Shown: piece after piece, positions 48,132-60,801 of the stretch
Numbering within the stretch: position 1 is the first letter of the stretch
Layout of the letters: each line of letters starts with the position of its first letter
Assembly (NCBI RefSeq): GCF_019578655.1
Contig: NC_063260.1
Coordinates: 24,390,888-24,454,887 of the forward strand
Direction of reading: 5' to 3'
Origin: Ricinus communis
Taxonomy: Eukaryota > Streptophyta > Magnoliopsida > Malpighiales > Euphorbiaceae
DNA length: 64,000 bases
Position numbers and translations under genes: made by a program
Notes under the pieces: generated by a model
The model's database searches: none
Seen by the model: the letters and a program-made list of their open reading frames with translations, nothing else
Told to the model about the DNA's origin: nothing

Positions 48132-50736
48132 CGATCACTGATGTAAGGGACGTTGCTGGTAATTCTGTATATAATTAATCCAGGCAAGAATTCTCCCAAA
48201 TTTATATGATCTAAGATTTTCTTGTCACTTCCTAATTTTGGAAAAATGTTAGAAAATAAGAAAGCTACTATCTTTTATGCATGTTAAAAGATGACGTCTG
48301 CTCTTGTTTTTTGTTTTATAGTCTATTGGTCTTCGTAAATTATGTTTTTTTCTTTTTACCGGTGAGAATTCTCAATTCTGTGCACTTTGCTTTAAATTGA
48401 ATCAATTTATGTCATAATTGTAACAAATGTATGCAAGCATGCAAATGGTTAACCCTCTAAATTCTAAAATTTTGTTGTTTCATTTAAATATAGAATGAGA
48501 ATAAGTCAAAAAAGAGAAAAATGGAGGACTCAACAAAGGTCAAAGAATTTTAGGTGGGCAGTTGAAATTTTACTTGGCATGTTAGTGCTATGTTAGCATA
48601 TATAGTAGCATGTCGTATAGTTTGATTCCTACCCTAATTAACAAAGATGGAAGCCTAATTAGGTGGAAAAAGATTTACCTACACTACCATAACAATGACT
48701 ATTTTTATTAATCAGCCACTTAATTGTTTTTGGTTTCAAATTATTAACGATTTACAATTATTGCAGGTTTAATCTTACATATATCAAAATTAAAATTCTG
48801 ATTTGAGCTTTTAAGAAAAGAAAAGAACGAAGAATTGGTAGGTGTATAAAAGAAAGTGTGCCTCACACTATATTAGAGATCACATGTCTAAAAACTCAAA
48901 TAGTTATTTTCAGTCATTTTAATATTAATTAGACTGAAATTTAATTATATTAGTTGATTCTATTTTAAATTAATTTAATTTTTATACTGCCTTCTATTTA
49001 AAATGAAAAAAATATATAACTTTAATTTGTTTGATTACTTTGAAACATTTGAAAGGAAAATGGAGTTTTTTTTTAATGAATCTTTTTTTTAAAATATTTT
49101 TAAAGTTTCTAAAAGGGAAATAGAATTATTAGAAGTTGAAATATCGTTCTCCAAAAGCAAGTAAGGAAGTTCTTATCCAAGTTGTTGAATTCATTCCTAT
49201 CTATAAAATGTCTTGTTTCTTTCTTCCCCAATTAATGTATGCAATAATATAAAAGTGAAATACTAGTAAGTCTTAGTATTTGGTTAAAATTTATAAAAAT
49301 TTATTTATAAATTTAAAATTTATATGCTTTAAATAGAGCGAAAGTTAATTTACTATTTTACATAAATAAATTTGTAAAATTGATTATAGCTAAATTAAAT
49401 TATAATAAAATAGATAAAAATTTCAAATAAATTCTGCATTAGTAAATTAATACATTTCATACTACTAAAATATATATTTCAATTTTATTATTTTTATTTT
49501 ATTTTATTTTTTATATATCTTTTTAAATAAAATAAATATTTTTATAAATTTCAACAAAATATAGCATATATTCTAGTTATACGATTCATAATTACTTCAA
49601 CTATTGCCCTTTTATGAATCATTTATTATGAATATATCTTTCTGTTTTAACAGGCACCAACCATATACCTTATGGAAAAAAGAAAAGTTAATCCTCATGA
49701 GTACTGGTCTACATCCACTTAATAAATGATAATCCTACTGACTCTACATAATAACACTCTGCCAACAAATAACAACCCCATAGAATTGCATTAAAATATT
49801 TCTTTTTTGAAAAAAGATATATGATTATTACCAACAACTCATCCAAGAGTAGATGATAATTGATTTTTTTTTATTTCTAAAATGAACCTGAAAATACAGA
49901 AAAATTAAGTGAGCACTAGATGTTTGATCCAACCAGTCACACTGACAATTAAGTTAGTTGGAGGAATAAGATTGAGAATTGTCTCCAAGTATTGGGTTAT
50001 GACTGCATGCTCTATAATCTCTTCTTCTTATTATTCTAGTAGGAAAATATTGACTTATTAAGTAGATGTTCCTCTCCTAATAGGATTCTTTATTTCTTAT
50101 TTACTGGTGAAATGCAACCTTATCCTTCAGGATCAGATTTCCTTATTTCATAGTAGACACTGTACTTGTTCATGATTAATTAATAATGCGATGCAGGTTT
50201 GTTGTTTGATTATCAGTTGCTACATATGTCCCTCAGATAACACCTTAATCGTTTTCCCCTGGAAAAAGAAAAAACTACCTATAAATAAATCGAATTGTGT
50301 TTAACTGCTCTTCAGTCTTTTCTTTATAAAAAGAAAAAGAAGAGAATTTTTAGGTAAGACAAGGCAGTTGAGAAAAACCTCAGAGAACAGGAGCAGAAAC
50401 AAGTCTGACTGCTGATTATTTAATAAGCCCAGGAGAAGCTGTCTGAAAGTGAACACCTATCCACTCTGATGCGAAGTTAGCTTCTTTAAATATCTGACCG
50501 ATACCAACAATCCTGTCTCTCTTACTAATTGTTGAATGGCCATAATAATCGGGCCATCTAAGCTCGTGCTGACAGTATGGAGTATCCCTTGGTAATGAGT
50601 TGAGCAACAGCTAAACCTGCATGCTTTATTTTTAGATGGAAAAACACTTGTATTATTTATTATTTATTCATTTGTGCACTACTTACCTCTTCCATCTAAT
50701 GATAAAGTTAAAAGTCAACTTAGACATTAGTAGAAG
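48132..50736. other. Intergenic DNA between P450 genes
   Basis: AT-rich, with the promoter of the minus-strand P450 at its left end. A minus-strand open frame at 50416-50607 has no recognised motif. No other gene. Confidence 0.5.
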
Positions 50737-50942
50737 TGGCTTCCGGCTGCCTTACTTGAAAGCAATTATTGAGAAAAACCAAAAGAAACCTTCAGATTGC
50801 TTCCAGCATATCCCTGGCTACATCTAGATATAACTATGTCGCTTGCAATTACAAAAAATTCTCAAGTGTCTGTGAATGCGTTGGGGGCTAATAGGAGGGC
50901 ACCAAATATTCATAATTGTTTTTGGCCAGAGACATTCTTGGT
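50737..50942 (+). pseudogene. CYP76-type cytochrome P450 relic (exon 2 fragment)
   Basis: It aligns with exon 2 of the P450 at 54278-55867 from [11 protein letters not shown] to the PET(R)FL segment, passing the QVSVNALGANRR equivalent of [11 protein letters not shown]. Several small deletions and stops (for example the TAG at 50826-50828) break it. The heme loop and exon 1 are absent. It is more decayed than the relic at 42.5 kb. Confidence 0.82.
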
Positions 50943-51681
50943 TCTTTTTCTTTTTTCTTTCATCTCTCTGTTGATCAAGTAAACATCTCGTTTTCTTTTT
51001 AAATAATAATACAAACTAATTGGCTACTAGCAGCTTTAAAAGTTAAAAAGAAAAAAATCAGTCATTGACCCGAAAAAGATTAAATAAATCAATGGATTGA
51101 AATGACAAAGGCATCGAGTAATTGAAATTTAATAAAAATAGTTGCTGCTGTTAGATGCATATATAATATCCCGTGCATTGAGGATTGGAGCAAGAGCCAC
51201 CGCATGGCCTTGTGTGGCCCTTCAATAATAATTCAGATTTCATCTTTAATCCCTTATGACCTAATTAAATTAAATTCTACTTTAGCTTGTCTATATCCTA
51301 CAAATCTCCTCAATTTCCTGAAATTCTTTTTTTCTTAAAAAAAGTTGGGTTTTCAAGAATTCTCCATAATGTATAATGCGATGTGACACATAAGAATACA
51401 ATATAAACAGCTAATTACTATCACATGTTACCGTCGGTGTAAGTTTGATAAGGCAAATTTAAAAAAGTAAAAAACAAATATCAATAAGTGTTAGATAAAG
51501 TGGCGGATCCAGTTTCAAATAAAAATATAATTGATGGAGCCAGGTGTCAGGGGTTGCTTTTTCTTTTGGAGAAAAGTATACAAAACTAATTATATGGTCT
51601 AAATTTTTTAATGGAAAGATCGTATAATTTTTTTTTTGACAATTTTAATATTTTATAAATTATATTATTAGCAGAACACTG

Positions 51682-51725
<44 letters not shown>

Positions 51726-51751
51726 TTATTTATTTATTTATTTATTTATTT
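51682..51751. repeat. Compound (TA)n(TTTA)n microsatellite
   Basis: A TA tract (about 51682-51720) passes directly into TTTA tetranucleotide repeats (about 51720-51751). Confidence 0.95.
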
Positions 51752-52049
51752 GAAGTTTGAGAAGAAGAGAATAGGGTTAATTTTTTCTGTTTGAAATAAA
51801 TGGACTAATGGCGACAAGCAACAAAGGAAAGAAAATGGGAGAAGAAGAAATATGGTTAAATGGGTTTCTTTCAAATTTTAATTACATTTAGAGTTTTTTA
51901 TTTTTATTTATATATTTACTAATAATAACAAAACTATAAATAAAAATAATATCTAGCTAAGTAGTATAATGTATTTGATTATAAAAAAAGAGTTATAGAT
52001 TCGAGTGCTATGAGTATCACATATCTATTTTAAATCGACTTATGATATT

Positions 52050-52320
52050 ATTTTCTCTCTTTAATTTTTCTCTCAAAAATCTATAAAAACTAACATAACT
52101 AGTTTTGAATGAAAGCTAAATTAATAAAGAGTAGAATGCATATAGAATCACAACTAATCAACTCTAAATGTACTAACTATAATTATTTAATTAATAATAT
52201 TAGTAATTTTAAGTGTAAATGGTTAATATTTTAATTCTCATAATACTAAAATACCATCAAAAAAATCAAAGAATCTATTGTGCCAAAAAGTTAAATCACA
52301 AATCTCTTCCTTTTTATATC
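52050..52320 (+). repeat. Dispersed repeat, copy 2
   Basis: Same orientation and order as 41245-41500 (TTTCTCTCTTTAATTTTTCTC, GAATGAAAGCTAAATTAATAAA, AATACTAAAATACCATCAAA). Non-coding; family unknown. Confidence 0.65.
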
Positions 52321-54277
52321 TCAAGGTATAATCGTCTTTTTATTAGAATAGTAGTAAGGTGAAATATTGTCTCGGATATTGTTCTCGCTTCTCAAAGTGC
52401 TCCTTACTTTGATTACGAGGGAAGTGACTAGTGATTAAAGGCGCACTTGCAAAGGATTTAATTACTTTATCATGTTAGTTTTATATTTTTTTTATATAAA
52501 TTAATTAAACATCTCATAAATTATTTAAAATTTAGCTTGATAAATTATATATTTAAGATTGTTCACTGAATTAATTTAGTTGATCTCAAATTTAATTTTA
52601 AATATGATAATTTAATCGAATTAAACTTAAATTTAATAAAAATTTATTTATTTATTTATTGGCTTGCGAGTAAATTTATGAACTAGAATGCTAGCTTAAC
52701 TTATTTAAAAAACTCAAAATTTGACTCACGAATAAATTTATTTATAAATTTACTTATTAATTCAAGTTTAAATTTATAATATACATATAAATAATAATAA
52801 TAAAAATAATAATTAATATTTAAAATATATAAAACTTTTTTATTTTATAACTATTAACTTCGCTTATTTAATAAATTAGTTATTTATTGATTGGATTTGA
52901 AGTAGGTATAGATTCAAAATTTTAAACAAATCAAGCTCAAATGTATATATAAAAACTTGAAATTACGAAACTGAACTGAGTTGAATTTCAACTCGTTAAA
53001 TTTCGACCGACTCAATTTAATTACTGCCCAGGTTTATGCACTAATGATCTCATTTTCTTTCTTTTTTGTTACTGTTTCTAACCAGTGTCAATTATTTTGG
53101 TCAAATTCTTATAATTCAATTGCTTTTATTGATGTGATTCATGTGTAACCAACAGCCAATGGAATTTGTTTGTCTTTTGCTATTGCCATGACACGGCAGT
53201 GGAACTTCTCTCAAACGTGGAAAACATTCAAACGAATTTTCATTGATGGAGAAATTAGATGCAGCGGACAGGGACACGATTTTATAGTGATTCCGATACA
53301 GAGAAAATGAGGTAAGAGTGAACAACTTTTATCTTGCTATCTAAAATCAGACCTTAAATCTGTCATTCTTAAAAGCTCTTATGTTTGCATTGAAGAACTA
53401 TTCAATAATAAATAACCTTGTTTTATTCCATCATTTCATAGCTTCCCTAGCAATATTTTTAATAAATGAGAAAGTTTTCCAACTTACGACAGCTGGTACA
53501 TACAACAATTAACATTTCTTTTATAAATTTTCCCTTTACTATTTAATAATAACAATTACTTAATGTAGAATCTAGTTGTTTCTTTATAATCTTATTAATT
53601 AAAATTAGTAATTGGAGGTCAATACTTTTAAAATTGTGCGTTTATCATTTTATGTTAAAATGCATTTCATATTAATCAAGTCTTAGTCAAATCCTTTCTA
53701 AGATATTGAATCTCAAAAAATAATTTATTTTATTAATCAATATTAAAATTGAACTCAAAATCTCAGGAATTCTTAGAAACAATTTGAATATTAATTAAGC
53801 TATATTTTCATTTTGATAATTCGAGATAATACTTAATTAACAAAAACACGATTCTTAAAAGAATAAATAGAAAGTACATCTCTTAATTATAGGTAAAAGA
53901 GATACATTATCTTTTAAAAAAATATTTTTTTATTTTAATTAAAATTTTAAATTCCAGCATTTGAATTAGAATATATGTACCACAAAAAAAAAAAAAAATA
54001 GCAATTTTAAATTTTAATTTGACAGAAAAGAGATGCCAAGTTAGGAATTGCCTAGCATCGCTCAAACTGAAGTATTTATTTTTTGGGAATAAATTACATT
54101 TATATTCTGTGGCTGGAAAATCTGTTATTCTGTCACTCTTAATATCAATGTTATCTGCTGACCTTTAGCCAAAACAATAAAATTGTGCCCACATAACAAG
54201 ATAACATGAGCGAATTGGGAATGGAAGCAAAGAAACAAATTTAGCAAAAAAGAGGCGACTAGAAGCAAAACAAAACA

Positions 54278-55867
54278 ATGATGGATTTGCTCGTTGGATG
54301 TGTTCTAAGTCTTCTCTTCACCATAACCTTGGCTCAAGCTCTTACTTCCATTTCGAAACGAAGCAAAACAGGTCCAGGAAAGCTTCCTCCTGGTCCAACA
54401 CCTTTACCACTTGTAGGCAACCTCTTTGAACTTGGTGACAAACCCCACCAGTCCTTGGCCAAGCTTGCCAAGATTCATGGCCCCTTGATGAGTCTTAAAC
54501 TCGGCCAGATTACTACAGTAGTCATTTCTTCAGCAACCTTGGCCAAAGAAGTCCTTCAAACTCTTGATCTCAGTTTTGCTAACCGAATCTGTGTCCAAGC
54601 AGTCCATGCACATGATCATCATGAGGCTTCCATGCCATGGTTACCTGTTGGTGCGCCATGGAGAAATCTTAGAAAGATTTGCAATTCTTACCTCTTTTCC
54701 AATCAGAAACTTGATGGTAATCAGGACATTCGTCAGAAGAAAATTCAAGAACTTATCGCCGATGTAAAAGAAAGTTGCCGTCTCGGTGCCGCGACCAATA
54801 TCAGCCATGTGGCTTTCAAAACTGTCCTTAGTGTCTTGTCCAGTAATGTTTTTTCTCTGGACTTGACTGATTCAAACTCTGACAGCGTAAGAGAGTTCAA
54901 GGAGGTAGCGAGGTGCATCATGGATGAGGTCGGAAAACCAAATTTAGCTGATTATTTCCCTGTGCTAAGAAAGATTGATCCACAGGGCGTAAGGCGTCGA
55001 ACTGCAATTTATTTTGGGAGGATGCTAGATCTGTTTGATCCAATAATCGATCAACGGTTGGAGCTAAGGAAAGAAGAAGGCTATATCTCAGCCAACGACA
55101 TGCTTGATACTCTTCTCGCCCTTATTGAAGAAAACAAGACAGAGATGGACATAAATTCCATGAAACATTTGTTCTTGGTTAGTTCAATTACTGAATATTA
55201 GATCCTGTCAATTTTTGAGTTTTAATTCTTGTTATATTTAACTCGTTCACGCATGTCATAGGATCTATTTGCAGCTGGGACTGATACGACTTCAAGCACA
55301 TTGGAATGGGCAATGACAGAATTACTCCGCAATCCAAAGACTTTATCGAAAGCCCGAGCTGAGATTAAGCAGACTATTGGCACAGGAAGCTTGCTACAGG
55401 AATCAGACATGGCCCGTTTACCTTACTTGAAAGCAATTATCAAAGAAACCTTCAGGTTACATCCAGCAGTCCCCTTATTACTCCCTCGCAAAGCAGGAGG
55501 AGATGTTGAAATGAATGGCTTCACAATTCCCAAAGATGCACAAGTTCTGGTGAATGCATGGGCTATAGGCAGAGATCCATTTCTATGGGAAGAGCCAGAA
55601 TTGTTTAGGCCAGAGAGATTCTTGGAGTCGAATATTGATGCTAGAGGTCAATATTTTGAGCTTATACCATTTGGTGCTGGAAGGAGAATTTGCCCTGGAT
55701 TGCCATTGGCAATAAGAATGTTGCACTTACTGTTGGGTTCACTTATCTACTCTTTTGATTGGAAACTTGAAGATGGTGTTACACCAGAGAACATGGACAT
55801 GGAAGATAGGTTTGGCATCAGCTTACAGAAGGCTAAACCACTGATAGCTATACCTAATCAAGTTTAA
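54278..55867 (+). CDS. CYP76-family cytochrome P450
   Basis: Predicted 501 residues; exons 54278-55177 and 55262-55867, with one phase-0 GT-AG intron of only 84 bases. Two ATGs are in tandem (54278 and 54281), and the second aligns with the paralogue's start. It has an N-terminal membrane anchor, the [12 protein letters not shown] hinge, WRNLRKIC, I-helix AGTDTTSS, K-helix [19 protein letters not shown] and the heme loop [11 protein letters not shown] with Cys444. Exon 2 has exactly the length of the paralogue's exon 2 (606 bases). It looks functional. The substrate is probably a terpenoid, by family only. The relics at 42.5 and 50.7 kb resemble this gene and share its orientation, which suggests local duplication. 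Confidence 0.94.
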
Positions 55868-56889
55868 CTTGAATTCTTGTCTTTTCTTTTGGAATTGGAA
55901 CTTTTGTGCTTTTGCTTTTGCTTCTGCTTTTGCTTTTATTATATATTTATCAAGATAGGCTCAATCGTAAGACCATACCTGAAGGAAGTTGGATGTGGTG
56001 ATGTCTTTTCTTCTCCTTTTGGAAAAGCCTGTCTGATTTATCATTTTTAATAGAACATTATAGTTTATGAGAATGCAGTTACGGTATAAAACTACATGGA
56101 CATAAGCAAATGATTTCTAGCAGCCGGAACAACATCAAATAATTTAGTCGAAATGCCTGTAAGTTATATACAAACGATTCTTTGCCAATTCTAAATATAT
56201 CAAATAATTGATAATTGACATATATTAATTAATTTTAAATATTAAAATATATATCAATTATTTAATATTAAAATATAAAATATAAAATATTAGTATATAT
56301 ATATATATATTATTTTTTTTTATAGTAACTTGAATTTATACGTATCACTCACCAAGCTTACATAAAAGTTTTCCATAAAAAAAAAATACAATTCAATCAC
56401 TTGCAAATACTATAATTCATTCAATATTCAAATACAAACCATTAAAATATATATATTACTGTTAGCATAAAAATATTTTACAGATTACAATCATTAAAAT
56501 AAATAAATTTATAAATTTTATGTAGCACTAAAATATATGTCCAAAATTAGCAAAGAAATGTTATTACTTCCCCTCAAAATTAGCACTCCACATTTAATCT
56601 TGGCACAAGGTACTCACCAATCTCAAGATCTTGAATAATTTCTACAATAAAAGTAAAAAATTACGTCAATAAGACTTAACAGCATCAACAATAAACAAAC
56701 ATATGTAAAGAAATGTTACCTGACTCTATGCTTTCAATATCCTCTATTGATTCTTCTAGTTGGATAAGTTTATTTGAATTTTTAAGCCAATCTTGACAAC
56801 AAATGAGGACCTCCGCTGTTGTAGGAAGTAAAAAACTTCTATATTGTTAAAAGATGCCTTGACAATTTTTTCTCAACTTTTGTTTGATC

Positions 56890-57130
56890 ATTTAAAAAGA
56901 AAATTAAATTTATAAATATAATTTAATATTTTTTAATATTTTAATATTAATTTATAATATTTTAAACGTTAATAAATTAATTATTTCTAAATATTTATTT
57001 TTTAAGTTTTATTAGTATAATAATATTTTAAAAATATTTATTTCTTAATTTTAATATTTATATAAATTAATACTTTTAGTATAATTAATATTATTATTCT
57101 TAAAATAAAAATATTATATAATTAAAAATT
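56890..57130 (-). repeat. Fragment of the Helitron-like repeat family
   Basis: It resembles 37570-37800 (ATAATTTAATATTTTTTAATATT, TTTATAATATTTT, AACTAATTATTT-like blocks in the same order). Very AT-rich, so part of the similarity could be compositional. Confidence 0.4.
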
Positions 57131-57549
57131 AATTTATTAATAAATATAGTGTAAATAATACTATATTTATATAATAATATCTTTTTATAATTTTTACTAA
57201 TTTATATAACTTTTTATTAAATTAAGTAATTTTTAACTAACTTGTCAAAAATTTCTAGATTGTAAATAAATTTTAAATATAGTATTACAGTATGCATACT
57301 AGATTACTAGTATCAATATACTATGTGACATATTAATATATATAACTTATATTTTTTATAGAGTATAAAGTATATTATAATATTATAGTTATTTTTAATA
57401 TGTATTATTTTTTGTATTTCTATAACAATTGCTTGAATTATATAAATGATAAATATAAAATAATTTTTTATAGAGTATATATATTATTTTTTTAATATAT
57501 GTATTATTTATATAATATAAATAATTATTTATAAATATATGTAAAAAAT

Positions 57550-57745
57550 TCGGTTCTACGGTTTGGTCAGGATCAGTACAAAACGGATCGGTTCTGGTAC
57601 GGTTACGGTACGGTTTTTACTAAAGAATCAGTACCATACCGTAATAGTAAAAAAATTCGGATCGGTTCAATTCGGTTATAAAAACTTTTGGTTTTTTTCG
57701 GTTCTGGTATTTTTTGGTACGGTTATTCGGTTCGGACGGGAATCA
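57550..57745 (+). repeat. CGGTT-rich degenerate repeat
   Basis: About 200 bases contain repeated GGTTCTGGTACGGTT and TTCGGTTCGG-like units, a sharp local rise in CG dinucleotides within AT-rich DNA. Such motifs occur in the subterminal parts of some plant DNA transposons. No element ends could be set. Confidence 0.6.
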
Positions 57746-60700
57746 CCGAGATCCATGCTCAACCTGCTCGATATAAAGGAAATGAGATAAGAGTGACCAA
57801 TTATGATTATACCAAATATATTATTTATTAATTATTATACTTTTATTAATTAATTAATTTATTACTATTAATAATTTATTATTAACAACTAATAAAACAT
57901 AATAATCAATAAATAAATTATATATTATTATATAATTAATTTAGTTGATATATTAATCTATTAATTTTTTTTAAAATAAATAAAAAGATTATGGTGGGAA
58001 CAATTGAATATCGGCAGATGATTTGTCTAACATGCGCTAATTGAGCAGTGAATACAGTACCGAAAGACCCATCCTTTATTTCTTCTAAGTTACGAAATTC
58101 TTGACGTGCAAGTTTGGAATTTGAATTAAAGGCTAAATACTATTTATTTATCAGATTTGGTGAAATATATAAATCGGTCTTTCTATTTTTTATTATATTA
58201 ATATTTTTAAAAAAAATTAAAAAAATAAATTATTATAACTTTTCATGTTAATTAAAAGGATTAAATTAATAATTAATAATTTAAATATAATAATATTATT
58301 AAATTAGAATAAAATCTCATTAAACTTGTTATAATCACTCATTTTGTAGTTTTCCTAATAATATTTTAAATGAATAAGAAAATTGTAGATGATTTTTCAA
58401 AATTTAGTAATTGTTAGATATTAACTATTTAACATGAAACTTAGTTGATTGCTTAAAGTTTTATTGATTATTGAAATTGTTAATCTATTAAATATTATGC
58501 AAAAAAAATGCAATATAAATTTTAAAAGTGCATTCGTCATTATCAAAATTGTGCATTGAAGTTATATTCGAATGCATTTCTATGGATTGAATCTTAGTCC
58601 GGTGCTTTTAAGATTAAATTTGATAAAAAATGTGTTGATATTAATCGGTATCGCAGTTGAAATCAAAACTTTACATTGTTAAAACACAGGTTTAGTATTA
58701 ATTAATAAAAGAATTATAAGGAAAAAAGATATCATTTAATATTAGCAAATTTACATTTTAATAGATTAAAGTCTTTGTCAAGGTAGATAAGCAATATGAA
58801 GAAGAGATGTGAAAATGATATATGACTTTGTGGAAACTGCTACTTCATCATAATTCACACAGACATGATGCTACTCTTTTCTTTTTTCTAATATCAATAG
58901 AGATGGTAGTACAATGCTGCATTATTGGTCTAATAATGTACATTATATTATCACCTCATTTATTAACGTATAAGATGAAATAATATATGGTACGTTAGAA
59001 TACAAATAAAGTCTGAAAACTAATTAAATTCTAAAATTTATTTTTTTAATAATTTTATTAAAATAAATATTTTATAATTTTAATTTATTTTAAAAAAATA
59101 ACGATCTTTATAATTGCACAGTAAAAGATTGACACTCGAGAACGTTTATAAAAGAAAAATCTAAAGCTTAAGTACAATTTTTATAACATTCTTAAAAAGT
59201 TGACATTTCATACATAATATTTTTGAATGGTTTCTTCACTTGCAAATGTGTCTGTACATTTTAGTAGCTATACTAACCTAATGTAATATTTCTATATTCT
59301 AATCCTTATTTCTTGATATCATGAATGGATTTTGCTAAAGCAAAATTCATAAATATATATATATAATATACTTTTCCTCTCACTCAAATATAATATTTAG
59401 CTATGTATAATCGATTTTTATTAATATTATTATTTAAGGTTTCATATAATATATAAGTCGGTTTTTGTACTTTTTTTTTTGTAGTATTTAGAGTTTTTTA
59501 AAATTTTATAAAACTAACTATTAATTTTCTATGTAAAATCAAAATAGTTAATGAACTAAACCACTAATTTAAAATTAAAATTTAATTCATAAATTTATTA
59601 TTAAGTGTCAAATTCGTTAAAAATTAATTTTTTATTATATTATAATAAAATTATATTTTTAACATAAAATAGTGTTAATATTCAACAAAAATAAATATTC
59701 TCTTACTTACTTTAAATCTTTTATCTTCATCCGAATTAGATTTAAATAGTTTAAACTTTCTTATATTTCCAAACATTATTATAAAATTACACATAATTTA
59801 TTTTTAAACTATTAATATAAGAATTATTCTTTTGACTAAAAAATGTCATTTTTACAATTATTTTTATTATATATTAAAATTCAATTATATTAAAAATAAA
59901 AAATTATACCAATTAAATAAAAAAACTAAGCACCTATGTTTTAATCTACCAACATAATCTGGATTTCTATTAGCTTTATGAAAAATATATTGAAATTAAT
60001 AAGTCTAATATCAATAAAAAGACATGATAATCTTATAATTTAAAGTTGGAGTTTTGTATAATAATGAAAATGAAATTTTTAATATAATTTAAATTTTTTA
60101 TTTAAAAAATATTAATTTTAGCTATATATTTTATTTAATTATTTGAAAATGAATTATATAATATTACTCGAAAAAATATTATCTATAACATGTTTTAATT
60201 TTCTCAAATTCAATCGTGCTACAAATAAAAATTGAGTAATCAATTAACACTAATTAATAATTTTCATAAATTTTGTTATTAGTTTATATTAAAAATTAAA
60301 ATCTTACTTTTAATAAGAAAATAAGTTTTAATAAATTTAACACTACTTTCTATTATTTGCTACTAAAAGAAAGTAATATTTCTGCATGTTTTATGTCAAA
60401 GTATCAGATAACAATATATTAGAAAAATAATATGAAAATCTTTTAATGATAAAAGAAATTATTATGTTTTCTTAACCAATCTTTTTAAAAATTATTTGAA
60501 TATTTATAAAAAAATAATAGAAAATAGAAAAATTCAAGATATAATATTCTGAAAATACTAGTATTAAACTGACAAATTTGCAGAAGAAATACACTAATAT
60601 GGCAACTGCCACATCTAGGGATAGAAAAGAAGTGGGAGCATTTTTAATGAATTAAAGAGCATTAAAAATATTATTTTAAAAGATTAAATTGGATTCCTTA

Positions 60701-60801
60701 TAGTTTATGTTATTTTGTTTTTATTTTCATCCTTTTCTTTTTAACTTTTGCCACTAGAAAAATAATTTGATATTTGCTTGTGCTTCTGCAAGCTTCCAGT
60801 G

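Larger units (their letters stand above)
50943..54277. other. AT-rich intergenic DNA upstream of the plus-strand P450
   Basis: No supported gene. It contains a compound (TA)n(TTTA)n microsatellite (51682-51751) and the second copy of a dispersed repeat (52050-52320). The last 200 bases are promoter and 5' UTR of the P450. Confidence 0.5.
55868..60801. other. AT-rich intergenic DNA
   Basis: P450 3' UTR to about 56040, then AT-rich repeats, including a relative of the Helitron-like family at about 56890-57130 (minus) and a CGGTT-rich patch at 57550-57745. The NUDT14 promoter occupies the last few hundred bases. No gene supported in about 4.9 kb. Confidence 0.5.

Noticed and set aside
50416..50607. 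Minus-strand frame of 63 codons with a WPDYYGHSTISKRDR stretch
   Set aside because: Composition looks protein-like but no family is recognised and no neighbouring exons are visible.
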